Translations under genes and position numbers: made by a program
In this document: positions 1-10,565 of the stretch, one piece after another
Position numbering within the stretch: the stretch's first letter is position 1
Layout of the letters: each line of letters opens with the position of its first letter
The notes under the pieces: generated by a model
Seen by the model: the letters and a program-made list of their open reading frames with translations, nothing else
The model's database searches: none
What the model was told of the DNA's origin: nothing
NCBI GenBank assembly: GCA_023101725.1
Contig: JALJCO010003974.1
Location: 45,354-109,353, forward strand
Source: Atherinomorus stipes
Taxonomy: Eukaryota > Chordata > Actinopteri > Atheriniformes > Atherinidae
DNA: 64,000 nucleotides
Direction of reading: 5' to 3'

Positions 1-345
1 TTATCACAGATGTACTTTGCAAAGGAATGATGGAAAACTCATTCATCTGCAGATAAAATAGTTACTTTGACGGGAAAACCTGAGCAGATCAATACTTCCA
101 CACATGAATAGATCAGCAATCAATAAGGGAATCGGTTCGCAGAGTCAATAATGGCATAACGTTCAATAAGATCTTATTAGTTTCCATCCTCACATATTGA
201 CAGATCCTGTCAGTGTTGGACTGAATATAAAATTAAATCTAATTTTCTATGAAATAATCCAATAAAAACATAAAACCTGTAAAAGGTTCAAAATGCACGT
301 TCAGCAGGGTGGTGGGGGGACATGAGGATTATAATGTCAGATCTA
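1..345. other. Noncoding, nothing recognised
   Basis: AT-rich unique-looking sequence. No long reading frame, repeat array or transposon end was recognised. Confidence 0.5.
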
Positions 346-540
346 AAGATATGGATAAGATAAACTTTATTGATCCAGGACATTCTCGACACCAGCTGCT
401 CACACACGCACACAACAAAAGCCTTCATGCGATAGTAAAGATAACAGAAGTAATATGATGGTTAAAAACCAATAAATCTAATTTAAATGTTGAAAAAATA
501 AAAAATGCAGAACAAATATAAAAGTCATAATCTGATCATC
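346..540 (-). mobile_element. LINE/SINE-type 3' tail fragment
   Basis: Positions 350-375 read GATAAGATAAACTTTATTGA, the reverse complement of the tail that ends many fish LINEs and their SINE partners. Closely similar tails occur at 22850 and 60076 in this window. The sequence to the right is A-rich and noncoding, so only a short 3' piece is supported, lying on the minus strand. Its right limit is uncertain. Confidence 0.5.
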
Positions 541-1115
<575 letters not shown>

Positions 1116-1255
1116 CATGTGTGTGTGTGTGTGCGTGTGGGGGTGGGTGTGTGTGGGTGTGTGTGTGCGTGGGTGTGTGTGTGTGTGTGAGAACATGTGA
1201 ACCGGTGCATCATCAGTACACCATCATGTATGTGCTGTATGCAGCGTGTGTGTGT

Positions 1256-1300
<45 letters not shown>

Positions 1301-1390
1301 TGTGTGTGTGTGTGTGTGTGTGAGAACATGTGAATCGGTGCATCATCCGTACACCATCATGTATGTGCTGTATGCAGCGTGTGTGTGTGT

Positions 1391-1439
<49 letters not shown>

Positions 1440-1500
1440 AACATGTGCATCGGTGCATCATCAGTACACCATCATGTATGTGCTGTATGCAGCGTGTGTG
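1116..1500. repeat. (TG)n array with three 58-bp cores
   Basis: Three nearly identical 58-bp cores lie at 1189-1246, 1322-1379 and 1437-1494, each beginning GAGAACATGTG and ending GTATGCAGCG. They are separated by TG-rich tracts of 75 and 57 bp. The cores differ at only a few positions (ATCAG or ATCCG; GAACC, GAATC or GCATC). This is a higher-order tandem repeat of about 115-133 bp, not a plain microsatellite. Cys/Val-rich frames through it are artefacts of the TG repeat. Confidence 0.9.
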
Positions 1501-2690
1501 TTTGAGGAGGCGAGGAAGACTCCTCCAGCCCAGAGCCCCTGCCTTCCTCCTGACCAGCTGGGGTGTGTTCCTCCGCACATGTGTGTGTGCTTCTGTGTGT
1601 GCCAGTTGGACACCAGGCAAAGGAAAATCAATGGTATTAATTTGCGGAGGCAGTGGTGTGAGCTGAGGCAATCTGCTGCACACAGGGAGCCACGCTTTAC
1701 TCTGATTTACCCCACACACATACAGACCCACCTTCCCTCATCATCCTCGCCTCTTCTCTCTCCGCTTCTCTTTGGTTTGCATTCTGTGACAATATCAGTT
1801 TACAGTTTATGAGGCACAGTGGAGTGTCACGCCTCACCCGCTCCCTCTCTTTATCTTGGTGCAGGTAATTAAAAGGCAGGCAGCTCCACGGTGGCAGCTG
1901 GGAGGACAGGACTGAAGGGAAGGGCAGGTTAGAGTCACCACAACACACTTTCCACACACTCACCGCCTGCACACACACTTTTCTTTAAAGTGGAGTGTGA
2001 ATTGTATGCAGATGGAGAGGTTTGGTGGGTTTGGTAAGTTGTGGTCACAGATTATTCTGCAGTGGCTGGTCTGCTGTGAGTGAAACACTTTTCTTACCCT
2101 TTTAAAAAAATGATTATGACTACTAGATGTTTTGTTTCAGGATGCTGCAGGTAAACCGGAGTAGATGCAGCAGCAGGCTAACTTACTGTACAATAGAAAT
2201 GTACTTGCATCACATACACACTCTGCTACAGCACAATTATCAGGCAGTAGAGCCCCTGATCTTATTGTTAGTGCTCAGCACTCTCCAGCTGCAGACCATG
2301 TAAACATTAATGCTTGATAGGTTTAATTCTGTGCTGCTGAAATTAACATAAGTCATAAAACAGCCACACTTTCAGTCGTTTGATGGCCATAAAATGACTT
2401 GAAGTATGACTCTACACCATTTTCCTCTTTAAGTGAGTGGAGATCTATGAAAACTGTCCTGTCTCCTCTGAGCAGGCAGCAAAGACTTTGCCATGCTGCA
2501 CGTGCAACCTAAACGAAATGAGAAATGATTCTCAAGAAGAGGAGCACATATACGGAGCTTTAAATACTTGATATTTCATTAGAGGAGGACTGTAAAAGCT
2601 CTGCAGGAGACTTCATATCAAATGTTTGTGGAGCAAATAGAAACAAACGACCCGGCGGTTCCATGTTTTTCAGAGCACACCCTGAATGTT
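1501..2690. other. Unique noncoding stretch
   Basis: Mixed-composition sequence with no array, inverted repeat or credible coding frame. Short frames on both strands lack any familiar motif and are rich in low-complexity codons from the adjoining TG repeat. Confidence 0.4.
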
Positions 2691-2775
2691 CAGAAGTAGG
2701 GATGCACGACATAATCGGCCCCCTATCGGTATCAGCCTTTATCGGCCACCCCACTCATATTTAATCGATATTTAA
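2691..2775. repeat. hAT-like repeat fragment
   Basis: The text 'gggatgcacgacataatcgg' with repeated 'tatcgg' units resembles the terminal part of common vertebrate hAT-type repeats that begin with a GGGATGCACGAT-like end. No matching opposite end or 8-bp duplication was located, so this is a weak call. Confidence 0.35.
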
Positions 2776-2990
2776 CCAATCAGCTCGCTGTTTCTGAAGT
2801 CTTAAAAAAACCAACAAATTCCTCTTCTTCTTCAGAATCTTCTTTTTTACAGACTTGATATTTCATTGTTCTTTTACAAAATCTCAAGAATTCACAAAAA
2901 TTTTGCGATATTTTCATATGCTGATATCTTGACATTTGAAAACATGGTATTGATCTATTTTGCTAACGAAATCTCGCAACATTTCATTAT

Positions 2991-3510
2991 TCTGTTACCA
3001 AATCTCGCTGTCGGGCGTCTCTGCTCTGTGTCCGGTTCACCAGATGATTCCAGGTGTTCTGACTGTGATGAGTTTCATCATTTACTTCAGGAGCTGCTGG
3101 CGAGCGGCACTTTCAGCCGTCTGATCCGGCCCAGTTTAACGTCCCGCTGTCCCGATGCGGGGCAGCATTATCAGCCCAGTACATCCCATCAGGACAGCAG
3201 GTCATCAAACCACCGTTCAGACACCGGGACCAGACACAGATCACAGTTTATCCTCCTCTGTCTGCAGAGAGAGAGGAGGTTCCCCTGGTTCTTCTGGGTG
3301 TTTCCCGTCCTGTCATAAAATGCGTGTCTGTGTCATGACATTGAGTCGCTCTGATTGGTCGACGTCAAGACGTCAAAGTTCAGATTTTCCAACTCCGGCG
3401 TCTGCTGCTCTTGTGTAATGCACCGCAGGGTTTTCGATGCCTCCTAAACGCGTGTCGGCCATTGACTTTGCATGTAAACCTGACGCCCAAATCGCGTTTG
3501 GTCTGAACTC
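2991..3510 (+). pseudogene. PIF/Harbinger-like transposase relic, copy A
   Basis: A plus-strand frame around 3061-3200 reads LLQELLASGTFSRLIRPSL, which resembles the N-terminal part of PIF/Harbinger (DDE_Tnp_4) transposases (E-L....-G-F-..-R-L pattern). The right end (about 3445-3510) contains CATGTAAACCTGACGCCCAA followed by GTTTGGTCTGAACTCACC, like a Harbinger terminal repeat. A reverse-oriented relative at 39538-40130 matches in both the coding-like and terminal parts, which supports one dispersed family. No DDE catalytic block is present and the frame runs out, so it is a decayed, internally deleted element. Confidence 0.5.
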
Positions 3511-3932
3511 ACCTTTAGGATTGGCCGAGGCACCTGCCTGTCAGACCCTTGCTTCAGCATTAGGAGGCAGAGGTAGTGGGGGGTGGGTCAACTGCTGTTC
3601 AGACAGAAATAACAGCAATAGAATAATTTTCTCTCATTGTAACTTATCACAACCTCAGGTTTATAAATGATGGAGAGCTGTGAAGACGTAAATAAAAAGC
3701 ATATAGGACCGGTATGCAGGAAAAACAAAGAATATCATTCTAAATATCAGAGTTACATCTGGTCTTTGTGCTGTTCAGCTGAATATGAGTGTGACAGGAT
3801 TTCCACGTTCCTCCTTTAGGAGTTTATTTGCATTACCACATCCCTCCGTTTTAGCTAGTAGCTAATGTCAACTCATCCGGATGAGTGTGGACAGCTGGTT
3901 GCCTCGCTATGGCAACAAACCACATCAACACG
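3511..3932. other. Noncoding spacer before Tc1
   Basis: Unique-looking sequence leading to the TA dinucleotide at 3933-3934, the target site of the next element. Nothing recognised. Confidence 0.4.
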
Positions 3933-3934
3933 TA

Positions 3935-4083
3935 CAGGTACTACCCAAAAAATTTGAATATCCTGAAAAAGTTCATGTTTTTCTGTAATTCAACTTAAAA
4001 GGTGCAATTTACATATTGTATAGACAAATAATATGTGAATCAATAAAATTCAAGCTTTTGTTTGTTTGGATGTTGCTGATTAA
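3935..4083 (+). repeat. Left inverted repeat of Tc1 (first part)
   Basis: It matches the reverse complement of 8200-8348 over almost its whole length, including TTTGTTTGGATGTTGCTGAT just before the break. The remaining part of the repeat (GACTTGCAGCTTAAGAAA) resumes at 6183, directly after the Harbinger insertion, which fixes the insertion point exactly. Confidence 0.9.
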
Positions 4084-4393
4084 GGTCGCTTTCACACCAG
4101 GGCTGTTTCGTCCACTTTAAACGGACCAGAGTTCGTTTCCTCGGATGGTCCGATTCGTTTGGGCAGGTGTGAAAGCTCTTCCGAACTCTGGTGCGGACCA
4201 CACAAACGAACTCTGGTCCGCCTGAAACGGTGGGTCTCGGTTCACTTGCAAGTGAATCCTGGTCCAGTTCGTTTTCAGAGTGAAGCTAACCGGACCAAAC
4301 AGGACCAGATGTACGTGGTGACGCTGTACGCAACGCTAACGCAGTGTATCTAGTGTAGAGGAGGTGCAGCGCGCACTCCAAACCAAAATAAAC

Positions 4394-5012
4394 ATGGCGA
4401 GAGGACAGACGTGGACAGACGTGGACAGACATGGACAGACATGGACAGACTGGACAGACATGGACAGACGTGGACAGACATGGACAGACTGGACAGACAT
4501 GGACAGACATGGACAGACTGGACAGACGTGGACAGACTGGACAGACGTGGACAGACATGGACAGACTGGACAGACGTGGACAGACATGGACAGACTGGAC
4601 AGACATGGACAGACGTGGAGAGACATGGACAGACTGGACAGACAGGACAGACGTGGACAGACGTGGACAGACATGGACAGACTGGACAGACATGGACAGA
4701 CGTGGACAGACATGGACAGACTGGACAGACATGGACAGACGTGGAGAGACATGGACAGACGTGGAGAGACATGGACAGACATGGACAGACGTGGACAGAC
4801 TGGACAGACGTGGACAGACATGGACAGACTGGACAGACATGGACAGACTGGACAGACTGGACAGACGTGGACAGACGTGGACAGACGTGGACAGACTGGA
4901 CAGACATGGACAGACTGGACAGACGTGGACAGACAAAGAGCTGAAAGCTCTCCTTGAAATATGGTCAGATGAGCGGCGTTACGAGGTAACTAGCTTTTGT
5001 GTTAACTGGTGA
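4394..5012 (+). pseudogene. Myb/SANT-like Harbinger protein, split by repeat expansion
   Basis: A start codon at 4394 opens MARGQTWTD, and directly after the repeat array another frame reads TWTDKELKALLEIWSDERR (about 4925-4980). Together these look like the two halves of a Myb/SANT-like (trihelix-type) DNA-binding domain, with Trp residues at helix-start positions as in the accessory protein of PIF/Harbinger transposons. The array lies between them at the TWTD codons. The upstream start (frame of 4394) and the downstream helix (frame of 4431-5012) are out of register, so the domain cannot be read through. The downstream frame stops at 5012 after about 25 residues of non-domain sequence, which may be past a lost splice donor. 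Family assignment rests on the WTD...LLEIWSDER pattern and on the surrounding element. Confidence 0.65.
4401..4935. repeat. 9/10-bp coding-derived minisatellite, open in six frames
   Basis: About 55 tandem units of (A/G)TGGACAGAC (10 bp) mixed with TGGACAGAC (9 bp), plus a few GTGGAGAGAC variants. The order of 9- and 10-mers repeats at a larger scale. Neither unit creates a stop in any phase, so all six frames stay open for 160-215 codons. On the plus strand it encodes combinations of GQTWTD, MDRHGQTWTD and LDRR; on the minus strand SVHVCP and similar. The unit equals the codons at the start of the flanking Myb-like domain, so the array arose by amplification of that coding sequence. Any long protein predicted here is an artefact. 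Confidence 0.92.
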
Positions 5013-6110
5013 TTTTTGCAGATGTTGTCTTCAGGAGTACTCAGCCTGTTTTCCGAACACGCAGATTCCACAATCCACATGAGAGCACACTCCGATGCTT
5101 CACTTTGCTGTTCAATAGTTAGACAAAACAAAACGCTGTGTTGTTGATTTGTGACTATAAAGAGTTTTGTGGGTGTGAAGCCGTGGCAGGCAAAAAATAA
5201 ATAGACGGATAAAGCACACACTCGGCTTAACGAGACGCAGAAGGGTTTGAACCTGCGGCAAACAGAGGAGAGTCACACATTATTTGGGAGGCGTAACCCA
5301 CTCCACCACGAAGCTCGACACAACAACTCCTACTCTGAACAATAATAGAACGTATCTAATCTATGTATAGTATAGCTTGATTCTGCATCTCTACAGCCCA
5401 TTAGTCCTTATGTGATGTTTAATGTTGCTATGGAAACAAGTGACTATTGACAATAGCAGTTGCTAGTTAGCTTAGCTCAATTATATGAACAACAATAATC
5501 CATATATTGACAATTTGGCATATTAACACCAAATCAAATCTCAACTCCCCGACAGTGGCAGTCCTTAAACTCTGAGCTCAGACGTTGTCACGTTAGATTG
5601 TCAAAGTTAGAAAATGAACAGAGTCAATCCCTGAGCAGCTATGCTAGCATCACAGGAGCAGTCGTGTTCACGAACGTACTGTAGCGTTCCCTGAAAAAAA
5701 GAGAAGAAGCAAAATAAGAGGACCAGTCCACCGCCGTTGTAGCTGCGGGGGCATACCTTGCCCGCTGTCGTCATAGCAACGCCAACAACTCGTAGTCTCG
5801 GGCCAGTCTCCTCAGGTGCTGCCTCTCTTTTATTTGAGACACTATGAACAGCTCCATGCCTCGCTGCCTTACCAGCCGCTCATACCGCACCGCTCGCCGA
5901 GCCATGTGCACGTGCAGTACAAACAGAAACGCCAAAACCACCAACTTAATGCTCCATGTTTACACGGCTGTTGTTTTTCCAGAGTGGGAGGGATTTCAGC
6001 TCCTACTTTGTCCAATCAACGAGCGCCCCTTTCAACCACGTAATGCTGCTCAGAAAGTTCGGAGCGCATCATAAACCACAGTGTGAAAGCAGAACCGAAA
6101 CCAATGATTA
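5013..6110. other. Harbinger interior without transposase
   Basis: Noncoding sequence between the Myb-like relic and the right terminal repeat. Short frames around 5816-6074 have no DDE motif. The last 70 bp contain CAGTGTGAAAGCAGAACC, a subterminal echo of the terminal repeat. Confidence 0.5.
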
Positions 6111-6353
6111 ATGCAGCAATGCTGCAACTTTCAGCTCCCCAATCGGACCGAGTCCGCTCGGTCTGGTGTGAAAGCGGCCTAAGACTTGCAGCTTAAGAAA
6201 ACCTCAAATTATAGAACTCAAAAATGAGAATATTGTGAAAAGCTCCAGTATTGTAGGTTCAGTGTCACATTCTAATCAGGTCAGTAATCCAAACACCTCC
6301 ATAAGTACCCTGAGCCTTTAAAAAGTCTCTGTCTTGGTTTAGAAGAATTCACA

Positions 6354-6990
6354 ATCATGGGGAAGATGCTGATCTGACAGTTGTGCAGAAAACCATCATT
6401 GACTCTCTGCACAAGGTGGAAAGACACAAAAAGTGATAGAAAAGAAGCTGGATGTTCTCAGAGTGTCTCAAAGCACATTAATGGACAGTTAAGTGGAAGG
6501 AAGAAGTGTGGAAGAAAACGGTGTAGAAGCCAGAGGGCTGACAGCAGCCTGGAGAAGATGGTCAGGAAAGGGCCTTTCAGACAGACGTGTGTAGGACTTC
6601 ATAAGGAATGGACCTGTGAGCTTCATCAAGTCCAGCATCAATGCAGCCGTCTACCAGGACATTTTGGAGACCTTCATGCTTGCTTCAGTGAACCAGCTGT
6701 ATGAGGATGCAGACTTCATCTTCCAGCAGGACTTGGCACCTGCCCACACTGCCAAAACTACCAAATCCTGCTTCAACAACCATGGATCACCATGCTGGAT
6801 TGGCCCGCAAACCCACCTGACCTGAACCCCATTGGGAACATGTGGGGCATCGTCAGAGAAAACTGAACGGGAAGAGAGCAAACAATAAAGAAGAGCTCAA
6901 GGCTGTGATGGAAGCATGTTGGTCTCCATAACAGCTGAGATATGCCACAAGCTGCTAGCATCCATGCCACGCCGGGTTAAAGCTGCTAGC
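6354..6990 (+). pseudogene. Tc1 transposase remnant
   Basis: The start region (ATCATGGGGAAGATGCTGAT, 6355-6374) and the following paired-like helix-turn-helix segment resemble Tc1-family transposases, which cut and paste DNA at TA sites. After about 6610 the sequence jumps to the later catalytic part: AAVYQDILETFMLASVNQLY, then DADFIFQQDLAPAHTAK (6710-6760), the block holding the second catalytic Asp. A further frame has WPANPPDLNPIG; the third catalytic acid expected after NPI is replaced by Gly (ATTGGG). The first catalytic Asp region is deleted and at least two frameshifts separate the parts. The 3' end runs into the 31-bp array, whose first unit still encodes SMPRRVKAA. Confidence 0.85.
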
Positions 6991-8065
6991 ATCCATGCCA
7001 CGCCGGGTTAAAGCTGCTAGCATCCATGCCACGCCGGGCTAAAGCTGCTAGCATCCATGCCACGCCGGGTTAAAGCTACTAGCATCCATGCCACGCCGGG
7101 TTAAAGCTGCTAGCATCCATGCCACGCCGGGTTAAAGCTGCTAGCATCCATGCCACGCCGGGTTAATGCTGCTAGCATCCATGCCACGCCGGGTTAAAGC
7201 TGTTAGCATCTATGCCACGCCGGGTTAAAGCTGTTAGCATCCATGCCACGCCGGGTGAAAGCTGCTAGCATCCATGCCACGCCGGGTTAAAGCTGCTAGC
7301 ATCCATGCCACGCCGGGTTAAAGCTGTTAGCATCCATGCCACGCCGGGTTAAAGCTGCTAGCATCCATGCCACGCCGGGTTAAAGCTGCTGGCATCCATG
7401 CCACGCCGGGTTAAAGCTGCTAGCATCCATGCCACGCCGGGTTAAAGCTGCTAGCATCCATGCCACGCCGGGTTAAAGCTGCTAGCATCCATGTCACGCC
7501 GAGTTAAAGCTGCTAGCATCCATGCCACGCCGAGTTAAAGCTGCTAGCATCCATGCCACGCCGGGTTAAAGCTGCTAGCATCCATGCCACGCCGGGTTAA
7601 AGCTGCCAGCATCCATGCCATGCCAGGTTAAAGCTGCTAGCATCCATGCCACGCCGGGTTAAAGCTGCTAGCATCCATGCCACGCCGAGTTAAAGCTGCT
7701 AGCATCCATGCCACGCTGGGTTAAAGCTGCTAGCATCCATGCCACGCCGAGTTAAAGCTGCTAGCATCCATGCCACGCTGGGTTAAAGCTGCTAGCATCC
7801 ATGCCACGCCGAGTTAAAGCTGCTAGCATCCATGCCACGCTGGGTTAAAGCTGCTAGCATCCATGCCACGCCGGGTTAAAGCTGCTAGCATCCATGCCAC
7901 GCCGGGTTAAAGCTGCTAGCATCCATGCCACGCCGGGTTAAAGCTGCTAGCATCCATGCCACGCCGGGTTAAAGCTGCTAGCATCCATGCCACGCCGGGT
8001 TAAAGCTGCTAGCATCCATGCCACGCCGGGTTAAAGCTGCTAGCATCCACGCCACGCCGGGTTAA
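6951..8065 (+). repeat. 36-copy 31-bp minisatellite from the transposase 3' end
   Basis: The unit is GCTGCTAGCATCCATGCCAC followed by GCCGGGTTAAA, 31 bp. The 1115-bp array equals 36 units with no length variants that I can see. The first unit lies exactly where the Tc1 transposase C-terminus is expected, so the unit is amplified coding sequence. Because 31 is not a multiple of three and each unit contains TAA, the array cannot be read as protein. Variants are few (TGTTAGCAT, CCGAGTT, GCTGGGTT, ATGTCACG). Between about 7682 and 7870 the variants CGCCGAG and CGCTGGG alternate, giving a 62-bp dimer repeated three times. Confidence 0.95.
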
Positions 8066-8149
8066 GGAGTCATTCATGCAAAAAGGCCCAAACCAAGTAC
8101 TAAATACACATGCAAGATTTTACTTTAGGAGGCCTGATATTTTTGTATT

Positions 8150-8348
8150 TAAAGTTCTTTTCAAAATTATTTCATTTGAGGTTTCTTAAGCTGAAAGTCC
8201 TAATCAGCAACATCCAAACAAATAAAAGCTTGAAATATATTGATTTGCATATTATTTATCTATACAATATGTAAATTGCACTTTTTTAGATGAATTATAG
8301 AAATACATTAACTTTTTTAGGATATTCTAATTTTTCGGGTAGTACCTG
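8150..8348 (-). repeat. Right inverted repeat of Tc1
   Basis: The reverse complement of the left repeat: AATCAGCAACATCCAAACAA at 8202-8221 and GATATTCTAATTTTTCGGGT near the end. The flanking TA lies at 8349-8350. Confidence 0.9.
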
Positions 8349-8350
8349 TA

Positions 8351-9785
8351 TACACCAGGTTTTATTTATAGTTTAAACTACACTTACTACATACAATACA
8401 GATATATACTTGGGTATACTTTTATGTAGCCTTGGGCATAACTGACCACAGATGAAGTGTTGGCTGCTAATCGTGTGTATCTGGAGGGGCTGTCATGGTT
8501 TACTGTACCCAGGGGCCGAGGTGTGTTTGGTAACCCTGATCCACACATTTCTCCTCTCAGGGTGTCCTTATAGGACAGAATGTGGTGAAAACACAACCCC
8601 GGCTTTTCCCCCGGTAGCGTAACTGTGTTTGTCTCGTTCTAAGCCTGCAGGCGGCGGGCAGCAGGGCTGTTCCGGGACGTTCCCTACAGACCGTGATGTC
8701 ACATGAAAACTGTCTATAGATGGAAAGTCTGACTGAGCTGTTGGTCAGGGATGAACTTTGAATACTGAGTGTGTTCATGTAATATAATTTTAAACATTTA
8801 AATTAGGAATGACAAAACTCAGTTTTCCTTCATTAACCTTCCAGGTTTGGCTCCTTTTACCAGCCTGATTTGCTCTTTGAGCTCAGTCTGTAATATTAAT
8901 GGATATGAAAAAGAAATCAGCACATATTTTCCTTGACAGTTAATTTTGTATTTAATGATTTTTTCATATTTGAATGATGTGTAAGAATCTCAGAGAAAAT
9001 GTCTTATTCAAATGAAAGTGCACATTACGGCAGAGTGGAGCTCCGCTCACACACGGCTATTTACCGTGTGTAATAAGGACACATTTTCAGCTTGGTGGTA
9101 TTGGTACCAGGGACGTGCTCAGGATATTTTAGGACAGTTGCTCAAACCTGAAAAAGGGGCCCTCCCCCTCCCCCCTCCCCTGGGGCAAAAATCACACTTG
9201 GTAGGCATGTCTTGTCTTTAACTGTAAACTCTAAAACAAAACATCACTGAACACTGAATCACACATTATTTTCATGTATTAAAAGTTCTGCATGTCGTTC
9301 TGGTTCTACAGAAAATCCTTCAAAAGGTCTGTGAAATATTCGTGTTAGAATATTTTGCATAATCAGCCGTCTGGCCTGGCTCGTCTCGCTCCTCTCCACC
9401 TCAGACTTGTTGCACCTTAATGTATCCAAACATTTGAATTAGAGGATTAAAATGGAAACGGTCCACAAACACAGCACATGAAGCAGATAATCTGCTGACG
9501 TTCTTCTCGTCTCCCTCACCTGCTGGCTTGCTGCTTTGCGACCAGCCCTGTAGTGATGAACTTTGCGGCCTCCCTCAGTCTCTCCTCCTGAATCCTGGAG
9601 ACTCGGGACCAGGAGAGACGACACTAAAGTTAACTGCAGACTGATTATCATAAGTAAAGCATGAATTCTTCATGCTTATGCCCTCATCTGCACGGTCCAA
9701 ACCGCAGAAATGATGGTGGACACAGACCTGCTGACGCCGTGCTCACATCGCATGCGCGTGACTTAACACAACACAGGAAAAACGT
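8351..9785. other. Noncoding stretch, no clear element
   Basis: No coding frame with a recognisable motif. Around 9115-9180 a CAGGGACGTGCTCAGG start followed by GGGGCCCTCCCC resembles the end of a hAT-type repeat, and 11150-11185 has a loosely mirrored sequence, but the 8-bp flanks do not match. Confidence 0.35.
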
Positions 9786-9789
9786 CGGT

Positions 9790-9894
9790 CTACGGAGGCC
9801 CAGCGGATCTCCACATTGCGAGCTTGTAATTGAGTGTTTGGGGAAGTAATTCTACCTCCTCGTCTGTCCACACAAAGTTCCTCCTCGCCGCCAT
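9790..9894 (-). pseudogene. Second Myb/SANT-like transposon protein fragment
   Basis: A minus-strand start at 9892-9894 opens 34 residues beginning MAARRNFVWTDEEVELL. This matches the opening helix pattern (F-x-W-T-D-x-E-V-x-L-L) of Myb/SANT-like proteins carried by fish DNA transposons. The frame stops at 9790 after losing similarity, so only the first helix remains. It is not in frame or register with the 4.4 kb Myb relic and comes from a different subfamily (FVWTDEE against QTWTDKE). The surrounding 9895-10160 is GC-rich and may be the 5' part of the same element. Family call by pattern only. Confidence 0.55.
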
Positions 9895-10560
9895 AGTTGC
9901 TTTGATTTTGAAGCTAACAGAGACGAACGATTGTACGCATGCGCGCAGACACGGTGGAGTTCTGTCACAGCGCCACCTAAAGGCCCGGCGTGCAGATCCA
10001 ATCAAATCCCACACACGCTTGCGTCCTCGTATGCACGCAGATTTCTTCATGACGATGCTCGTGTGAACGCGGATAAAAAGATGAAGACGAGACGCTACTG
10101 TTGCGTCTTCTCTTCTGATCGTCGCCGTGTGAACGAGCCTGCATCTCTGGCTGTGCGTCTCTCTTTTTAAGACTCCTCTCTGGTCCAGCTTTCCTCTCGG
10201 CCCGACCATCTCGCTCCATGTTCCGTCTGCAAAGGTGCTGAAGGGGGAGGAAGGGGGGAGGAAGGGGGTCGCGTCCAAAGCGTTGCCCCAGCCTCATAGA
10301 AAGAGGAAGGTGTGTTTCTGCCCAGCGCTGCTCCGCTGTATGAGCATCAGCAGGTAGATGCCCTGATGAGCCTGACTGTCGGCCTCCAGGCCGGTTCGGT
10401 GCTCCCGATGGTCCGCCGCTGCGTGACGAGCGCGCTCCTGTCTAGCCTGTGACGCGCGTCGCAAACAGCTGGAAGCTTGAAGGCAGAGGGACCCGAGCTC
10501 TTACAGCTTACTCTCTTCCTGAGTATTTGACTTTATTTAGGATTTATCATAGCGGTTATA
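9895..10560. other. GC-rich stretch, possible transposon 5' part
   Basis: CpG-rich sequence. Minus-strand frames across it are open for up to 162 codons but only their C-terminal end (the Myb-like fragment) is recognisable; the rest is likely untranslated transposon sequence. At 10222-10268 GGGGGAGGAAGG units form a short purine tract. Confidence 0.35.
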
Positions 10561-10565
10561 TTTAA

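Larger units (their letters stand above)
4084..6179 (+). mobile_element. PIF/Harbinger-type element inside Tc1
   Basis: It begins GGTCGCTTTCACACCAG and ends CTGGTGTGAAAGCGGCC, an inverted repeat of about 17 bp with one mismatch, typical of fish PIF/Harbinger elements. The 3-bp target duplication TAA is present on both sides (4081-4083 and 6180-6182), and removing the element restores a continuous Tc1 inverted repeat. It carries a Myb/SANT-like reading frame, the accessory DNA-binding protein normally encoded by these elements, disrupted by a minisatellite. No DDE transposase frame is visible, so it is non-autonomous. Confidence 0.88.
3935..8348 (+). mobile_element. Tc1-like DNA transposon, defective and invaded
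   Basis: The ends mirror each other: the left begins CAGGTACTACCC and the right ends GGGTAGTACCTG, each flanked by TA (3933-3934 and 8349-8350), the Tc1/mariner target duplication. The inverted repeats extend about 190 bp with minor divergence; the left one is interrupted by the Harbinger insertion at 4084-6179. Between them lies a degenerate transposase gene on the plus strand (about 6354-6990) and a 36-copy minisatellite built from its 3' end. Without the Harbinger and minisatellite the element would be close to 1.2 kb, short of the usual 1.3-1.6 kb because the catalytic middle is deleted. It cannot mobilise itself. Confidence 0.9.

Noticed and set aside
4286..4936. Long minus-strand frame of SVHVCP/LSSLS repeats (216 codons)
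   Set aside because: It is the complement of the 9/10-bp minisatellite, which is stop-free in every frame; not a gene.
6951..8065. CRISPR array
   Set aside because: The 31-bp units are contiguous with no variable spacers, the DNA is eukaryotic, and the unit derives from a transposase gene.
9790..10278. A 162-residue minus-strand protein
   Set aside because: Only the last 34 residues look like a protein (Myb-like start); the upstream part is GC-rich and reads as untranslated transposon sequence.
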